Positions 10,193 through 18,434 of a stretch of 64,000 bases of DNA are shown in pieces; position 1 is the stretch's first letter; each line of letters opens with the position of its first letter. Made by a program: the position numbers and the translations under genes. The DNA lies in the NCBI GenBank assembly GCA_963825765.1, contig CAWGUU010000003.1, positions 310,001 to 374,000 on the forward strand, read 5' to 3'. Below the pieces are notes generated by a model, which was not told the DNA's origin, made no database searches, and worked only from the letters and a program-made list of their open reading frames with translations. The DNA comes from CAWGUU01 sp963825765 (lineage in GTDB: Bacteria; Actinomycetota; Acidimicrobiia; Acidimicrobiales; AC-14).

Positions 10193-11020
10193 ATGATGAC
10201 CCCGGACGTGTTCGAGGGCTGGCAGTCGCCGGAGGCGTCGGCGGGCGTGGTGGGCGCTGGGGACGGCGGGGCGGTGTCGGCCGTCTGGGGCGACGGGTCC
10301 CGCCGGAGCCGGTGGGCGTCGGTGACCAAGCTCGTCACCGCCCTGGCGGCGCTGGTGGCCGTCGAGGAGGGCACCCTGGGTCTCGACCAACCGGCGGGGC
10401 CGCCCGGCGCGACCGTGCGACACCTGCTCGCCCACGCCTCGGGGCTGGCGTTCGACGACGCACGGGTCCTCGCCGCCCCGGGCAGTCGGCGGATCTACTC
10501 CAACCGGGGGTTCGAGGTATTGGCGCAGACGCTGGAGGACGGCGCCGGCATGCCGTTCGAGCGGTATCTGGTCGAGGGAGTTCTCTCGCCGCTCGGGATG
10601 GTCGGCACGCGGCTGGAGGGGTCGGCGGCTGCCGGCCTGGTCGGCCCGCTGGACGACCTGTTGCGGCTGGGGGCCGAGCTGCTGCATCCCACGCTGGTTT
10701 CGGCGGAGACGCTGCGGCTCGCCACGACCGTCGCCTTCCCCGGCCTCGACGGGGTGCTGCCGGGCATCGGCGCGTTCGAGCCGCTCGACTGGGGCCTCGG
10801 GTTCGAGGTCCGCGGTCACAAGTCGCCGCACTGGACCGGGCACCGAAGCTCGCCCGCCACATTCGGCCACTTCGGCGCGACCGGGTCGTTCCTCTGGGTG
10901 GACCCCCAGGCCCGGCTCGCCGCCGCCGCGCTCAGCAGGCGCGATTTCGGGCCCTGGGCGCTGGTGGCGTGGCCCAGGTTCACCGACGAGATCTTGGACC
11001 GGTACGGCGCCGGGCAGTAG
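10193..11020 (+). CDS. class C beta-lactamase-like serine hydrolase
   Basis: Member of the penicillin-binding/beta-lactamase-fold esterase family; the substrate is unknown. The 275-residue protein shows the nucleophile motif SVTK (about residue 43), the second motif YSN (about 103, in RIYSNRGFEVLAQ), and HFGATGS near 226 in the position of the third motif. It is short for the family (usually 350-400 residues) and has no signal peptide or membrane segment, so it is probably a cytoplasmic esterase/amidase. It stands alone, divergent from the carbon cassette, with 126 bp between starts. Confidence 0.85.
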   Translation: MMTPDVFEGWQSPEASAGVVGAGDGGAVSAVWGDGSRRSRWASVTKLVTALAALVAVEEGTLGLDQPAGPPGATVRHLLAHASGLAFDDARVLAAPGSRRIYSNRGFEVLAQTLEDGAGMPFERYLVEGVLSPLGMVGTRLEGSAAAGLVGPLDDLLRLGAELLHPTLVSAETLRLATTVAFPGLDGVLPGIGAFEPLDWGLGFEVRGHKSPHWTGHRSSPATFGHFGATGSFLWVDPQARLAAAALSRRDFGPWALVAWPRFTDEILDRYGAGQ

Positions 11021-11135
11021 GCGACCGCCGCAGCAGACCGATTCGAGGAGCGTCGACGACTTCGCGGTCGCCCGTGACGTCGTGTGCGAGGTCTCAAAGG
11101 TCACAACGGTGGTCAGGGACGGTTGAGGGCATTGG

Positions 11136-11159
11136 CCTTACTCTGGCCGTAAAGTAAGG
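11136..11159. promoter_or_regulatory. promoter with inverted-repeat operator before the AbrB-PIN module
   Basis: CCTTACT (11136-11142) and its exact reverse complement AGTAAGG (11153-11159) flank a 10-nt centre. The right arm overlaps a -10-like TAAAGT (11151-11156 region) and the Shine-Dalgarno AAGGAG just before the GTG start. This placement fits autorepression by the swapped-hairpin antitoxin encoded next. Confidence 0.55.
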
Positions 11160-11167
11160 AGACTCAC

Positions 11168-11416
11168 GTGGATGCTGCGGCGAAGGTCACGTCGAAGGGG
11201 CAAGTGACGGTGCCAAAGGCCGTTCGCGAGGCTCTCGGGATAAAGGCGGGTGACGAGATCGTGTTCCGGGTCGTAGGCAAGCACGCCGTCTTGGCGCGTA
11301 CTCCCAACTTCCTCGATCTGGCAGGGTCGATTCGGGTGCCTGCGGCTAAGCGGAACGTGACGTGGGACGAGGTGCTTCGACGCACCCGAGCTGATCGAGC
11401 CCCAGCGCGGCGTTGA
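11168..11416 (+). CDS. AbrB/MazE-fold antitoxin (SpoVT-AbrB domain)
   Basis: DNA-binding antitoxin of a type II toxin-antitoxin pair. The 82-residue protein from a GTG start carries the AbrB signature KVTSKGQVTVPKAVREALGI and GDEIVFRVVG; the C-terminal 35 residues would wrap the toxin. It overlaps the PIN-domain gene by 4 nt (TTGA), so translation is coupled. Expected to repress its own promoter through the palindrome at 11136-11159. Confidence 0.9.
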   Translation: MDAAAKVTSKGQVTVPKAVREALGIKAGDEIVFRVVGKHAVLARTPNFLDLAGSIRVPAAKRNVTWDEVLRRTRADRAPARR

Positions 11417-11817
11417 GCGCCTTCCTCGACACGAACATCCTCATTCGACACCTGACCGGTGACTCGCCGGCGATGGCGGAGCGGGCCACTCGATATCTCG
11501 CGGGCGAGCGTGATCTGCTGCTCACCGACCTGATTGTCGCCGAGACCGTCTACGTCCTGGAGTCCTTCTATGAGGCTCCTCGAAGCCAGATCGCCGAGGC
11601 TGTTCGCTCGTCGATCGCGTTCGACTCGATTGTCTGCGTCGATCCAGCGCTGCTGCTTCGCGCCGTCGAGGTGTACGAGACCGATCGACTTGACTTCGCT
11701 GAGGCCTATCTCGTTGCCTGCGCCGAGAGCACCCAGGTCGGCCGAGTGGCGTCGTTCGATCAGGCGATTGATCGCATCGACACAGTCGAACGGGTCGACG
11801 AGCCGCCTGGGATCTGA
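11413..11817 (+). CDS. PIN-domain ribonuclease toxin (VapC-like)
   Basis: Probable RNA-cleaving toxin. The 134-residue protein uses a TTG start inside the antitoxin stop. PIN acidic residues are in place: FLDTNILIRHLTG (Asp near 6), a Glu in LIVAETVYVLE, the Asp in DRLDFAEAYL and the late Asp in VASFDQAIDRI. Paired with an AbrB-type antitoxin, a common combination. Which RNA is cut cannot be inferred. Confidence 0.9.
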   Translation: MSAFLDTNILIRHLTGDSPAMAERATRYLAGERDLLLTDLIVAETVYVLESFYEAPRSQIAEAVRSSIAFDSIVCVDPALLLRAVEVYETDRLDFAEAYLVACAESTQVGRVASFDQAIDRIDTVERVDEPPGI

Positions 11818-11910
11818 GGGACTCCGGCGACGAAGGCGACGCCGACGTTCTGGGTCACGACCCAAATCGCTAGCCTGCCAACGCGAGTGGCTCCTGCTGC
11901 TCTCTCGTGC

Positions 11911-11916
11911 TAGCAT
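11911..11916 (+). promoter_or_regulatory. leaderless -10 for the MazEF-like module
   Basis: TAGCAT lies 8 nt before the ATG at 11925 with no ribosome-binding site between, so the antitoxin is probably translated from a leaderless transcript. This favours the ATG at 11925 over a GTG at 11907. Confidence 0.45.
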
Positions 11917-11924
11917 CTTCTGAT

Positions 11925-12134
11925 ATGGCGACGACGCGCACGACGTTCACCCTTGACGAATCCCTCGCCGAGCAGGCCCGCCGGCTCGGCATCAACATCT
12001 CCGCGGCCGCCCGTGACGGTGTTGCGGCCGCGGTTCGAACGGCGCTGACCCAGTCGGACCGCTCGGCATACGAACGCCGGCCAGAACACCCCGAGTCGTT
12101 CTGGGACGAGGCAGAAGCATGGGGTGATGAGTGA
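11925..12134 (+). CDS. small antitoxin of a MazEF-like module (ribbon-helix-helix/CcdA-like)
   Basis: The 69-residue protein begins MATTRTTFTLDESLAEQARRL, an N-terminal strand-helix typical of ribbon-helix-helix antitoxins, followed by an alanine-rich helix and an acidic tail (FWDEAEAWGDE) suited to toxin binding. It overlaps the MazF-like gene by 4 nt (GTGA). Family assignment rests on this context plus the fold-like pattern; there is no single diagnostic motif. Confidence 0.8.
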   Translation: MATTRTTFTLDESLAEQARRLGINISAAARDGVAAAVRTALTQSDRSAYERRPEHPESFWDEAEAWGDE

Positions 12135-12439
12135 ACCGCGGCGAGATATGGCTCGCCCAGGTGGGACGAATGCGACGACCAGTACTCGTGCTGACCCGCT
12201 CGTCAGTCCTCGACGTTCGTGCGTTGGTCACCGTGGCCGAGATCACGACGTCGGCGCGTGGCCTGGCCGCAGAGGTGCCCATCGACCCCTACACCGTGGA
12301 TCTCGACCGAGAATCGGTGATCAACTGCGATGGGCTCCACACCGTGGGACAGGCCTCCCTCACCACCCTGGTCGGAGAGGTCACCGACCAGATCATGGGT
12401 CAAGTCTGTGCAGCCGTCAGCTACGCACTCGACTGCTGA
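12131..12439 (+). CDS. MazF/PemK-like endoribonuclease toxin
   Basis: Likely sequence-specific mRNA or tRNA ribonuclease. The 102-residue protein starts at GTG (MNRGEIWLAQVG), the standard MazF opening, followed by RRPVLVLTRSSVLD, VTVAEITTSARG, and INCDGLHTVGQASL, corresponding to the conserved RPVLV, T-T and N-D-T/V elements. Translation is coupled to the preceding antitoxin. This is the second toxin-antitoxin module within 1.3 kb. Confidence 0.9.
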   Translation: MNRGEIWLAQVGRMRRPVLVLTRSSVLDVRALVTVAEITTSARGLAAEVPIDPYTVDLDRESVINCDGLHTVGQASLTTLVGEVTDQIMGQVCAAVSYALDC

Positions 12440-12472
12440 ACTCGACTGCGCACCCGGTCCGACGTCCCGGCG

Positions 12473-12652
12473 TTACTCCGTCTTGAGCATCGACCGAAGT
12501 TGCTCACGAAGCTCAGGTCCATCGGCGTGGCCGTGCACGTCGGCCGCATGCATGGCGGCAGCACGAACGACCTCTTCTTCCTCCCCGCTGATCGTGAGCG
12601 TGCAACCGGAGTCGCTTGGCATGTCTCGACAATCGACGATCTTGCGTGTCAT
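12473..12652 (-). CDS. DUF1059 small protein
   Basis: A 59-residue protein starting MTRKIVDCRDMPSDSGCTLT, the classic DUF1059 opening with two cysteines, and ending in a helix with HAADVHGHAD that could bind metal with them. Function of the family is unknown. The start at 12652 is preceded by GAGGTAGGG, a good ribosome-binding site. It diverges from the HNH gene and shares the 159-bp intergenic region holding the SOS-like box, so it could be co-regulated. Confidence 0.85.
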   Translation of the reverse strand: MTRKIVDCRDMPSDSGCTLTISGEEEEVVRAAAMHAADVHGHADGPELREQLRSMLKTE

Positions 12653-12732
12653 CCCTACCTCTTGTGGTGGTATGCGGAGGACTTCGGCTCTGCGGCCGCC
12701 GAAAATACCTGGCCGGGAATTCGTCGCGCCAC

Positions 12733-12761
12733 TTGCCTGGGAACACGTGTTCGTGTAGAGT
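12733..12761 (+). promoter_or_regulatory. promoter with a LexA/SOS-type box
   Basis: A -35-like TTGCCT (12733-12738) and a -10 TAGAGT (12756-12761) are 17 bp apart. The perfect palindrome GAACACGTGTTC fills 12741-12752, inside the spacer. It matches the actinobacterial/Bacillus LexA consensus GAACN4GTTC exactly and is placed where a bound repressor would block RNA polymerase. The promoter points into the DUF222/HNH gene. Confidence 0.75.
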
Positions 12762-12811
12762 GACCGGTACCGCTTCCCCCTCGGTCTGTGACCTGACGCG
12801 GGAGAAGCTCC

Positions 12812-13975
12812 ATGGCAACCGATGCGATCGGTGTGCTGACGGCGGCGTTGGACGAGGCGGTGGCGGTCGAGCCCACGGTGCTGGGCGACGGCGAGGCGGT
12901 GGTGGCCCTGCACCGCCAGCTGGAACGCCTGCAGGCGGTGGTGACCCGGGCGGTGGCCGCCTTCGACGCCGGGGGAACCTGGTCGGCCGACGGGGCCCGC
13001 ACCGCGTCGGCGTGGGTGGCCACGTCGACTCGCCAGCCCTTCCCGGCGGTGCGGCGACGGCTGCACCTGGGCCGGGAGCTGCGCCACATGAGTGCGACCG
13101 AGGAGGCGTGGCTGGCCGGCGACGTCGGCATGGCCCAGGTGGGGGTGCTGGCCGAGGCCCGTCAGTGTGAGAACGACGCCTTCGAGCGAGACGAGGCCCT
13201 GCTGGTGGGCCAGGCCAAGGACCTGCAGTACCGCCACTTCGCTCGCACCGTGGCCTATTGGTGCCAACTGGCCGATCCCGACGGGGCCGAAGCCAAGGCC
13301 AAGGCCGACTACTCCTCACGCCGCCTGCACTGCTCCCAGAGCTGGCAGGGACGCTGGTTCCTGGACGGCATCTTCGATCCCATCGGCGGGGCCATCTTCG
13401 CCACCACCCTGGAGCGGATCGAGAAGGAGCTCTTCGACGCCGACTGGGCCGAGGCCAAGGCCAGGGTCGGAGACGACGTCCGCATCACCGACCTGGCCCG
13501 CACCGCCGCCCAGCGCCGGGCCGACGCGGCGGTGGAGATGGCCCGCCGAGCCGGAGCGGTGCCTGACGGTTCGCGTAAGCCCGAGCCGTTGTTCACGGTG
13601 TTCGTGGGCTACGAGACCATGGCCGGGCGCATCTGCGAACTGGCCGGGGGCAGTGTGGTCAGCCCCGGTTCCCTGGTGCCGTGGCTGGATCAGGCGTGGG
13701 TGGAGCGGGTGGTCTTCGACGGCCCCGACCGCATCAAGAACGTGGGTGTGCACCGCAGACTCTTCGCCGGGGCCACCCGGCGGGCGGCGGAGCTGAAGCA
13801 CCGGGAGTGCTTCCACGAGTTCTGCGACCAGCCCGCCGCCAACTGCGACATCGACCACGTCCAGCCCTGGTCCGAGGGTGGGCTCACCATCGACGAGAAC
13901 GGCAGGCCCGCCTGCTCCTGGCACAACCGCTGGCGGAATCGGCAACGATCGGCCGCAGCGCCCGGACCGCCATGA
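12812..13975 (+). CDS. DUF222/HNH endonuclease (13E12 repeat family type)
   Basis: The 387-residue protein has the alanine-rich helical DUF222 region over roughly residues 1-300 and a C-terminal HNH nuclease: ECFHEFCDQPAANC, then DIDHVQPWSEGGLT and ACSWHNRWRN, giving the H...N...H and zinc-cysteine pattern. Members of this family are common in mycobacteria as 13E12 repeat proteins, and several there are LexA-controlled. The SOS box in this promoter fits that. Whether it is a homing-type nuclease, a repair enzyme or a defence effector is unknown. No intron, intein or second copy is visible here. Confidence 0.92.
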   Translation: MATDAIGVLTAALDEAVAVEPTVLGDGEAVVALHRQLERLQAVVTRAVAAFDAGGTWSADGARTASAWVATSTRQPFPAVRRRLHLGRELRHMSATEEAWLAGDVGMAQVGVLAEARQCENDAFERDEALLVGQAKDLQYRHFARTVAYWCQLADPDGAEAKAKADYSSRRLHCSQSWQGRWFLDGIFDPIGGAIFATTLERIEKELFDADWAEAKARVGDDVRITDLARTAAQRRADAAVEMARRAGAVPDGSRKPEPLFTVFVGYETMAGRICELAGGSVVSPGSLVPWLDQAWVERVVFDGPDRIKNVGVHRRLFAGATRRAAELKHRECFHEFCDQPAANCDIDHVQPWSEGGLTIDENGRPACSWHNRWRNRQRSAAAPGPP

Positions 13976-13995
13976 CGTCGCGCCCGGCCGGCGGG

Positions 13996-14508
13996 CTACT
14001 CCACGAGCTCGTCGGCGAGAAGATCCATGAGAAGGCCGTCGTGCCAGGTGCCGTCGGGGCCGCGCTCGTACTGGCGCATGACGCCCACCGGCTTGAAGCC
14101 GGCCTTGGCGTACGCCCTGATGGCGGCGGCGTTGTCGGCCGCGGGGTCGATCACCAGCCGGTGGTGACCGTGGTCGGTGAGCAGGTGCCGGGCCAGGGTG
14201 CGGACGGCGTCGGTGCCGACCCCGCGGCCGTGCACCGCCGGGTCGACGTAGATGTCGATGCTGGCGTGGCGGTAGTCGGGCTCCTCCTCGGCCGCCCACT
14301 GGATCCAGCCCACGACCTGCCCGTCGAGCTCGATCACGTACTTGGTCACGTCGGCCTCGGCGAAGTCCTCCTCGACGGCCGCGACCATGTCCGCCCCGCC
14401 CCGCCACCGTTCCCGCACCTCCGGCGTCAGGCGGATCTGCACGAGCGCAGGGATGTCGTCACGAGTGGCGGGGCGGAGCCGCACCAGCGCTCCCTGGATG
14501 ACGGTCAC
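13996..14508 (-). CDS. GNAT-family N-acetyltransferase
   Basis: The 170-residue protein from GTG 14508 (MTVIQGALVRLRPATRDD) resembles AAC(6')/RimJ-type acetyltransferases: ASIDIYVDPAVHGRGVGTDAVRTLARHLL contains the acetyl-CoA loop (HGRGVGTDA, about 107), followed by HRLVIDPAADNAAAIRAYAKAGFKPVG. Substrate unknown; an aminoglycoside or N-terminal amine is possible. Its start overlaps the stop of the upstream CydB-NDH2 gene by 4 nt (GTGA), so the two are translationally coupled. Confidence 0.9.
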   Translation of the reverse strand: MTVIQGALVRLRPATRDDIPALVQIRLTPEVRERWRGGADMVAAVEEDFAEADVTKYVIELDGQVVGWIQWAAEEEPDYRHASIDIYVDPAVHGRGVGTDAVRTLARHLLTDHGHHRLVIDPAADNAAAIRAYAKAGFKPVGVMRQYERGPDGTWHDGLLMDLLADELVE

Positions 14509-16907
14509 GGCGCCTCCGTCGCCTTTTCCTGGCCGCTCTCGCCCGACATGGCTGGGAACCGGGCGGGCAGGATGGCGGCCCGCACCTTCTCGGGCATGCT
14601 GACGTCGCCGGCGGTGCGGCCGACGCTGAAGCTGCGCTCGCTCCGGCCGTGGCCGATGATGGCGCCGGCCCAGCGCAGGGTCGTCGTGAACCTGTTCCCG
14701 AAGGTGGTCAGGAACGCCAGGTGCACGAAACACCAGGCCAACCACGCCGGGAACCCGCTGAGCCTGAGCTTGCCGAGGCTCATCACCGCCCGGAACCGGC
14801 CGATGGTGGCCAGGCTGCCCAGGTCCCGGTACCGGAACGGCAGCGTCTCCGGCCCGGCCCGGAGACGGCGCAGGATGGAGTTGGCCGAGTGCAGCCCGCC
14901 CTGCATCGCCACCTCGGCCACGCCCGGCAGGTGGTTCAGCGAGATCATGTCGCCCACCACGAACACCTCGGGGTGCCCCGGGAGCGTGAGGTCGGGAAGC
15001 ACCGAGATGCGGCCGGCCCGATCGAGCTCCGCTCCCGTGGCCTCGGCCAGCATCGCCCCGAGCGGAGAGGCCTGCACGCCCGCCGCCCAGATCACCGTGT
15101 GGGAGGCGATGTGCGACGAGCCGGTGCCCCCGGACTCGTCCTTCACCGTGACGTCGACGCCGCCGGCGCCGACGGCGGTCACCCTCGCGCCCATCATCAG
15201 CTCCACGCCCATGCGCTCGAGCGACCGCGCCGCCTTGACCGACAGCTCGTCGCCGAACGTGGCCAGCGGCTCGGTGCCCCCGTCCACCAGCACCACCCGG
15301 ACCCCGGTCGGGTCGATGCGGCGGAAGTCGCCCTTCAGGCTGCGTACCGCCATCTCCCGGATCTGGCCAGCCAGCTCGACACCGGTGGGGCCCGCGCCGA
15401 CGATCACCATCGTCATCCAGGTGACCCGCTCGGCGTCATCCACCGACGTCTCGGCCATCTCGAGCGCCCCGAGGACGCGGCGCCGGATCTCCAGCGCGTC
15501 GTCGATCGTCTTCATGCCGGGGGCGAAGAGAGAGAACTCGTCGTGGCCGAAGTACGACTGACCGGCCCCGGCGGCCACGATGAGGCTGTCATAAGGGATG
15601 TCCATCGCCGTCTGGAAGAACCGCTGGGTGTGAACGACGCGGCCCTCGAGGTCGAACCCGGTCACCTCGGCCATCTCCACCGTCACGTTCTTGTGGCGAC
15701 GCAGGACGTGGCGCAGGGGGGCGGCGATCTGGCCCGGCGACAGGATGCCGGTGGCCACCTGGTACAGCAGCGGCTGGAAGAGATGGTGATTGCGACGGTC
15801 GACCAGCACCACGTCGACGGGCCGATAGCCGAGCAGCTGGGCCGCGGCCAGCCCGCCGAAGCCGCCGCCGACGATGACGACCCGGTGCCGGGTGGCTCCG
15901 CCGTACGCCGAGGGCCCCGCCTCGGCCCGGTCCCGCTGGTCGACCGCATGAAGCAGGGCCATCACGACGACGAGGGCGGCCGACAGCAGCCCGAAGGCGA
16001 TCACCGCCCAGCTGACCGTGTCGTGGCTGGCTGCGGCCTGGTCCAGTGTGAGCGTCTCGGGGACGGCATAGGGAAACAGCGCCAGGCCCCACGCCCATAC
16101 GAGGGCGGCGACGGCCCCCGCGGTCAGGAGGCGGGTCCGCCGACCGGCCCCCCGGCGCAGGGTCGCGACGGCGCCCACGCCGAGCACGATCGAGGCCAGC
16201 ACCAGTGGAAGCCCCTCGTGGGTCAGCCCGTGCCGGACGTACGGCGCGTCGCCCCCGAGCACGAAGAAGGCGATCACCGCCACGACTCCGGCGCCGGCGG
16301 CCACCATCACCGCCCGGCGGCGAAGGAGATGCTCGAGCCGCACGTCGTCGTACCGCGACGCCTCCCCCGCCAGGTGGATCGCTCCCTCGAAGGCGGCAAT
16401 GGCCACCGCCATCAGGCCGACCACCACCGATGTCGGGTTCAACCACGCCTCCAGGGACCCCCCGTCGTCGCCCACCACCACCCGTCCCGACGCCACGCCT
16501 CCCAGCACCGCGCCGAGGAGGAACGGCGTGACGACCGACGTCACCGACCACACACGGTTCCAGACCCTCGATGCCGCGGGAGACGACGCCGCTCTGCCCA
16601 GGACGTACGCCGCCACCCTCAGCGCGACAGCCACCAACGCCAGCGACAGCGGCACCGCCATCGTCGACCAGACCGACTCGAACGCCTCGGGGAAGGCGGT
16701 CCACAGCACGAGCAGCGACAGGACGAGCCAGACGTGGCTGGCCTCCCAGACCGGGCCCACCGCATGCCGGATCAGAAACCTGGGACGCTCGCCCTTCTCG
16801 CCCCGAGGGCAGAGCAGCGCCCAGAACCCGGCGCCGAAGGCGCCGCCGCCGAACACGACGTAGGCGGTGACGGCGAACCACAGGATGACCGCGGCGGCGT
16901 CAACCAT
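14505..16907 (-). CDS. CydB-like domain fused to type II NADH dehydrogenase
   Basis: One 800-residue reading frame. Residues about 1-325 are polytopic and match cytochrome bd oxidase subunit II (CydB): FGGGAFGAGFWALL near 20-32 and HAVGPVWEASHVWLVL near 48-63, with about eight hydrophobic segments. Residues about 340-800 are a complete NDH-2: FAD loop VVIVGGGFGGLAAA (343), HHLFQPLLYQVATG, NADH-binding VIVGAGPTGVELAG, VFVVGDMISL and a C-terminal membrane-associated hydrophobic stretch. No cydA lies nearby, and CydB itself binds no haem. The join is continuous, with no stop or frame change. It may tether NADH:quinone oxidoreduction to an oxidase or anchor NDH-2 in the membrane. Start ATG has GGGGAGG upstream. 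Confidence 0.88.
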   Translation of the reverse strand: MVDAAAVILWFAVTAYVVFGGGAFGAGFWALLCPRGEKGERPRFLIRHAVGPVWEASHVWLVLSLLVLWTAFPEAFESVWSTMAVPLSLALVAVALRVAAYVLGRAASSPAASRVWNRVWSVTSVVTPFLLGAVLGGVASGRVVVGDDGGSLEAWLNPTSVVVGLMAVAIAAFEGAIHLAGEASRYDDVRLEHLLRRRAVMVAAGAGVVAVIAFFVLGGDAPYVRHGLTHEGLPLVLASIVLGVGAVATLRRGAGRRTRLLTAGAVAALVWAWGLALFPYAVPETLTLDQAAASHDTVSWAVIAFGLLSAALVVVMALLHAVDQRDRAEAGPSAYGGATRHRVVIVGGGFGGLAAAQLLGYRPVDVVLVDRRNHHLFQPLLYQVATGILSPGQIAAPLRHVLRRHKNVTVEMAEVTGFDLEGRVVHTQRFFQTAMDIPYDSLIVAAGAGQSYFGHDEFSLFAPGMKTIDDALEIRRRVLGALEMAETSVDDAERVTWMTMVIVGAGPTGVELAGQIREMAVRSLKGDFRRIDPTGVRVVLVDGGTEPLATFGDELSVKAARSLERMGVELMMGARVTAVGAGGVDVTVKDESGGTGSSHIASHTVIWAAGVQASPLGAMLAEATGAELDRAGRISVLPDLTLPGHPEVFVVGDMISLNHLPGVAEVAMQGGLHSANSILRRLRAGPETLPFRYRDLGSLATIGRFRAVMSLGKLRLSGFPAWLAWCFVHLAFLTTFGNRFTTTLRWAGAIIGHGRSERSFSVGRTAGDVSMPEKVRAAILPARFPAMSGESGQEKATEAP

Positions 16908-16975
16908 CGTCCTCCCCTCCTGCCGGACAGCGAGGGGTCCACCGCTGGCCGGTCGCTGCTGGACAGGATACGTGG

Positions 16976-17836
16976 GTGACAGCTGCCGGCCCGGAGCCGG
17001 GCACGCGTGGACGGGAGGAGGCGGCCGGCCGACCGGGGGAGCCCCGTTCGCCCCGCGCCGCAGCCGACCTCGCGCGGTTCGAGCAGGTCATGGCGGTCCC
17101 GCTGGTGCTGTCGGCCGTCCTGCCGATCCTGATGTGGACGGTGGACCGCTGGTCGATCGTCGCCGTCGTCGTCTACCTCGTCTCGTGGGTCATCTTCGTC
17201 GTGGATCTCGTCGTCCACGTGCGTCTTCTGAACCGGTACCTCCACACCCACCGGGGCAGGTTCGACTTCGCCGTCGTGGTCCTCACCGGCCCGTGGGTCT
17301 TCATCCCGGTCCTCGAGCGGTCGAAGTTCCTCATCGCCGTCCGGTTCGCCCGGGTGGGCCGGCTGTTCCTCGTCACGAAGCACGCCCGTCGGCTGGTTGA
17401 GCAGCTGGGCCGGGCCTTCGTCGTCTTCGTGGCACTGGTGTTCACCTGCTCGTACATCGCCTACCACGCCGAACGGGGGGTGAACTCGGAGTTCAAGGAC
17501 TACGCCGACGCTCTGTGGTGGGCGGTCGTCACCATCTGCACCGTGGGGTACGGCGACATCACGCCGATCACCGCCGAGGGCCGCTGGGCTGGGGTGGCGT
17601 TGATGGTCACCGGCATCGGGATCATCGGCGCCCTGGCCGGCAGCCTGGCGAGCTTCCTGCGCCTGGCGCCGCCGTCCTCGCCGCCGTCCGCCGGCGGCGA
17701 CGCGACCCACGCCCGCGACAGCTTGCTCGAGGAGATCGCCTCCCTCCGGGCCGACCTCGTCTCGCTCAAGACTCACCTCGACGGCCTGGCGGTGGAGGCC
17801 CGGGGCTCCGACGACGACCCGTCCGCCGCCACCTAG
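16976..17836 (+). CDS. voltage-gated-type potassium channel
   Basis: The 286-residue membrane protein has about five to six hydrophobic segments from residue 40, an arginine-spaced stretch (FLIAVRFARVGRLFLVTKHARRL) resembling an S4 sensor, and the pore filter TICTVGYGDITP near 190. A charged, helical cytoplasmic tail (LLEEIASLRADLVSLKTHL) may form a coiled coil and drive tetramerisation. GTG start at 16976; another GTG four bases upstream is out of frame. It diverges from the CydB-NDH2 gene with 68 bp between starts. Confidence 0.92.
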   Translation: MTAAGPEPGTRGREEAAGRPGEPRSPRAAADLARFEQVMAVPLVLSAVLPILMWTVDRWSIVAVVVYLVSWVIFVVDLVVHVRLLNRYLHTHRGRFDFAVVVLTGPWVFIPVLERSKFLIAVRFARVGRLFLVTKHARRLVEQLGRAFVVFVALVFTCSYIAYHAERGVNSEFKDYADALWWAVVTICTVGYGDITPITAEGRWAGVALMVTGIGIIGALAGSLASFLRLAPPSSPPSAGGDATHARDSLLEEIASLRADLVSLKTHLDGLAVEARGSDDDPSAAT

Positions 17837-17880
17837 AACGGTACGATCCCCCCGATCCGGTGACGAGCGAGGGAGCGGCA

Positions 17881-18384
17881 ATGAGCGCTGACGACGGCGT
17901 GTTCCTGTTCGCAGGGCTGTACTCGAACCCGGACGACGCCTGGCTCGACTACGAGGTGCTCCGGGTCCTGCACGCCGAGGGCGTCGTCGGTACGTACGAC
18001 GCCGCGGTCGTGACCAAGGACCCCGACGGCAAGGTGCACGTGCACAAGCACGAGAAGCCGACCCAGCACGGGGCGTGGACGGGGATCGCCGTCGGCGCCG
18101 TCGTGGGCATCCTCTTCCCGCCGTCGATCATCGCGTCGGCGGCCGTGCTGGGCGTCACCGGCGGGCTCGTCGGCCACTTCTGGGGGGGCCTTTCCCGCGG
18201 TGACGTCAAGGAGCTCGGCGAGTTCCTGGACGAGGGCGACGCCGCCCTTGTCGTCGTCGGCGTGTCGAAGCTGGAGGAGTACATGGACCGGGCCATGGCG
18301 CGGGCCACCAAGCGGATCGCCAAGGAGGTCGACGCCGACACAGAGGAGCTGACCCGCGAGATCGAGGCGGCGGAGGCGGGCTGA
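17881..18384 (+). CDS. DUF1269-like membrane protein
   Basis: The 167-residue protein has an N-terminal ferredoxin-like region (LYSNPDDAWLDYEVLRVLH), then a glycine-rich hydrophobic hairpin (WTGIAVGAVVGILFPPSIIASAA, about 63-105) and a charged helical tail that mentions no enzyme motif. This layout fits the DUF1269 family, whose role is unknown. It is 44 nt after the channel gene and 50 nt before glutamate decarboxylase, so the three are likely one transcript. Confidence 0.8.
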   Translation: MSADDGVFLFAGLYSNPDDAWLDYEVLRVLHAEGVVGTYDAAVVTKDPDGKVHVHKHEKPTQHGAWTGIAVGAVVGILFPPSIIASAAVLGVTGGLVGHFWGGLSRGDVKELGEFLDEGDAALVVVGVSKLEEYMDRAMARATKRIAKEVDADTEELTREIEAAEAG

Positions 18385-18434
18385 GCCGCCGCGCACCGGC
18401 ACCACACCGCGTCCGCACGATCCCCAGGAGGGAC

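Noticed and set aside
10117..11157. 346-codon alternative frame over the serine hydrolase
   Set aside because: Out of frame with the beta-lactamase motifs SVTK and YSN, Arg/Gly-rich; shadow.
14649..16979. 776-codon plus-strand open frame
   Set aside because: Antisense of the CydB-NDH2 fusion; Arg/His/Pro-rich, no ribosome site.
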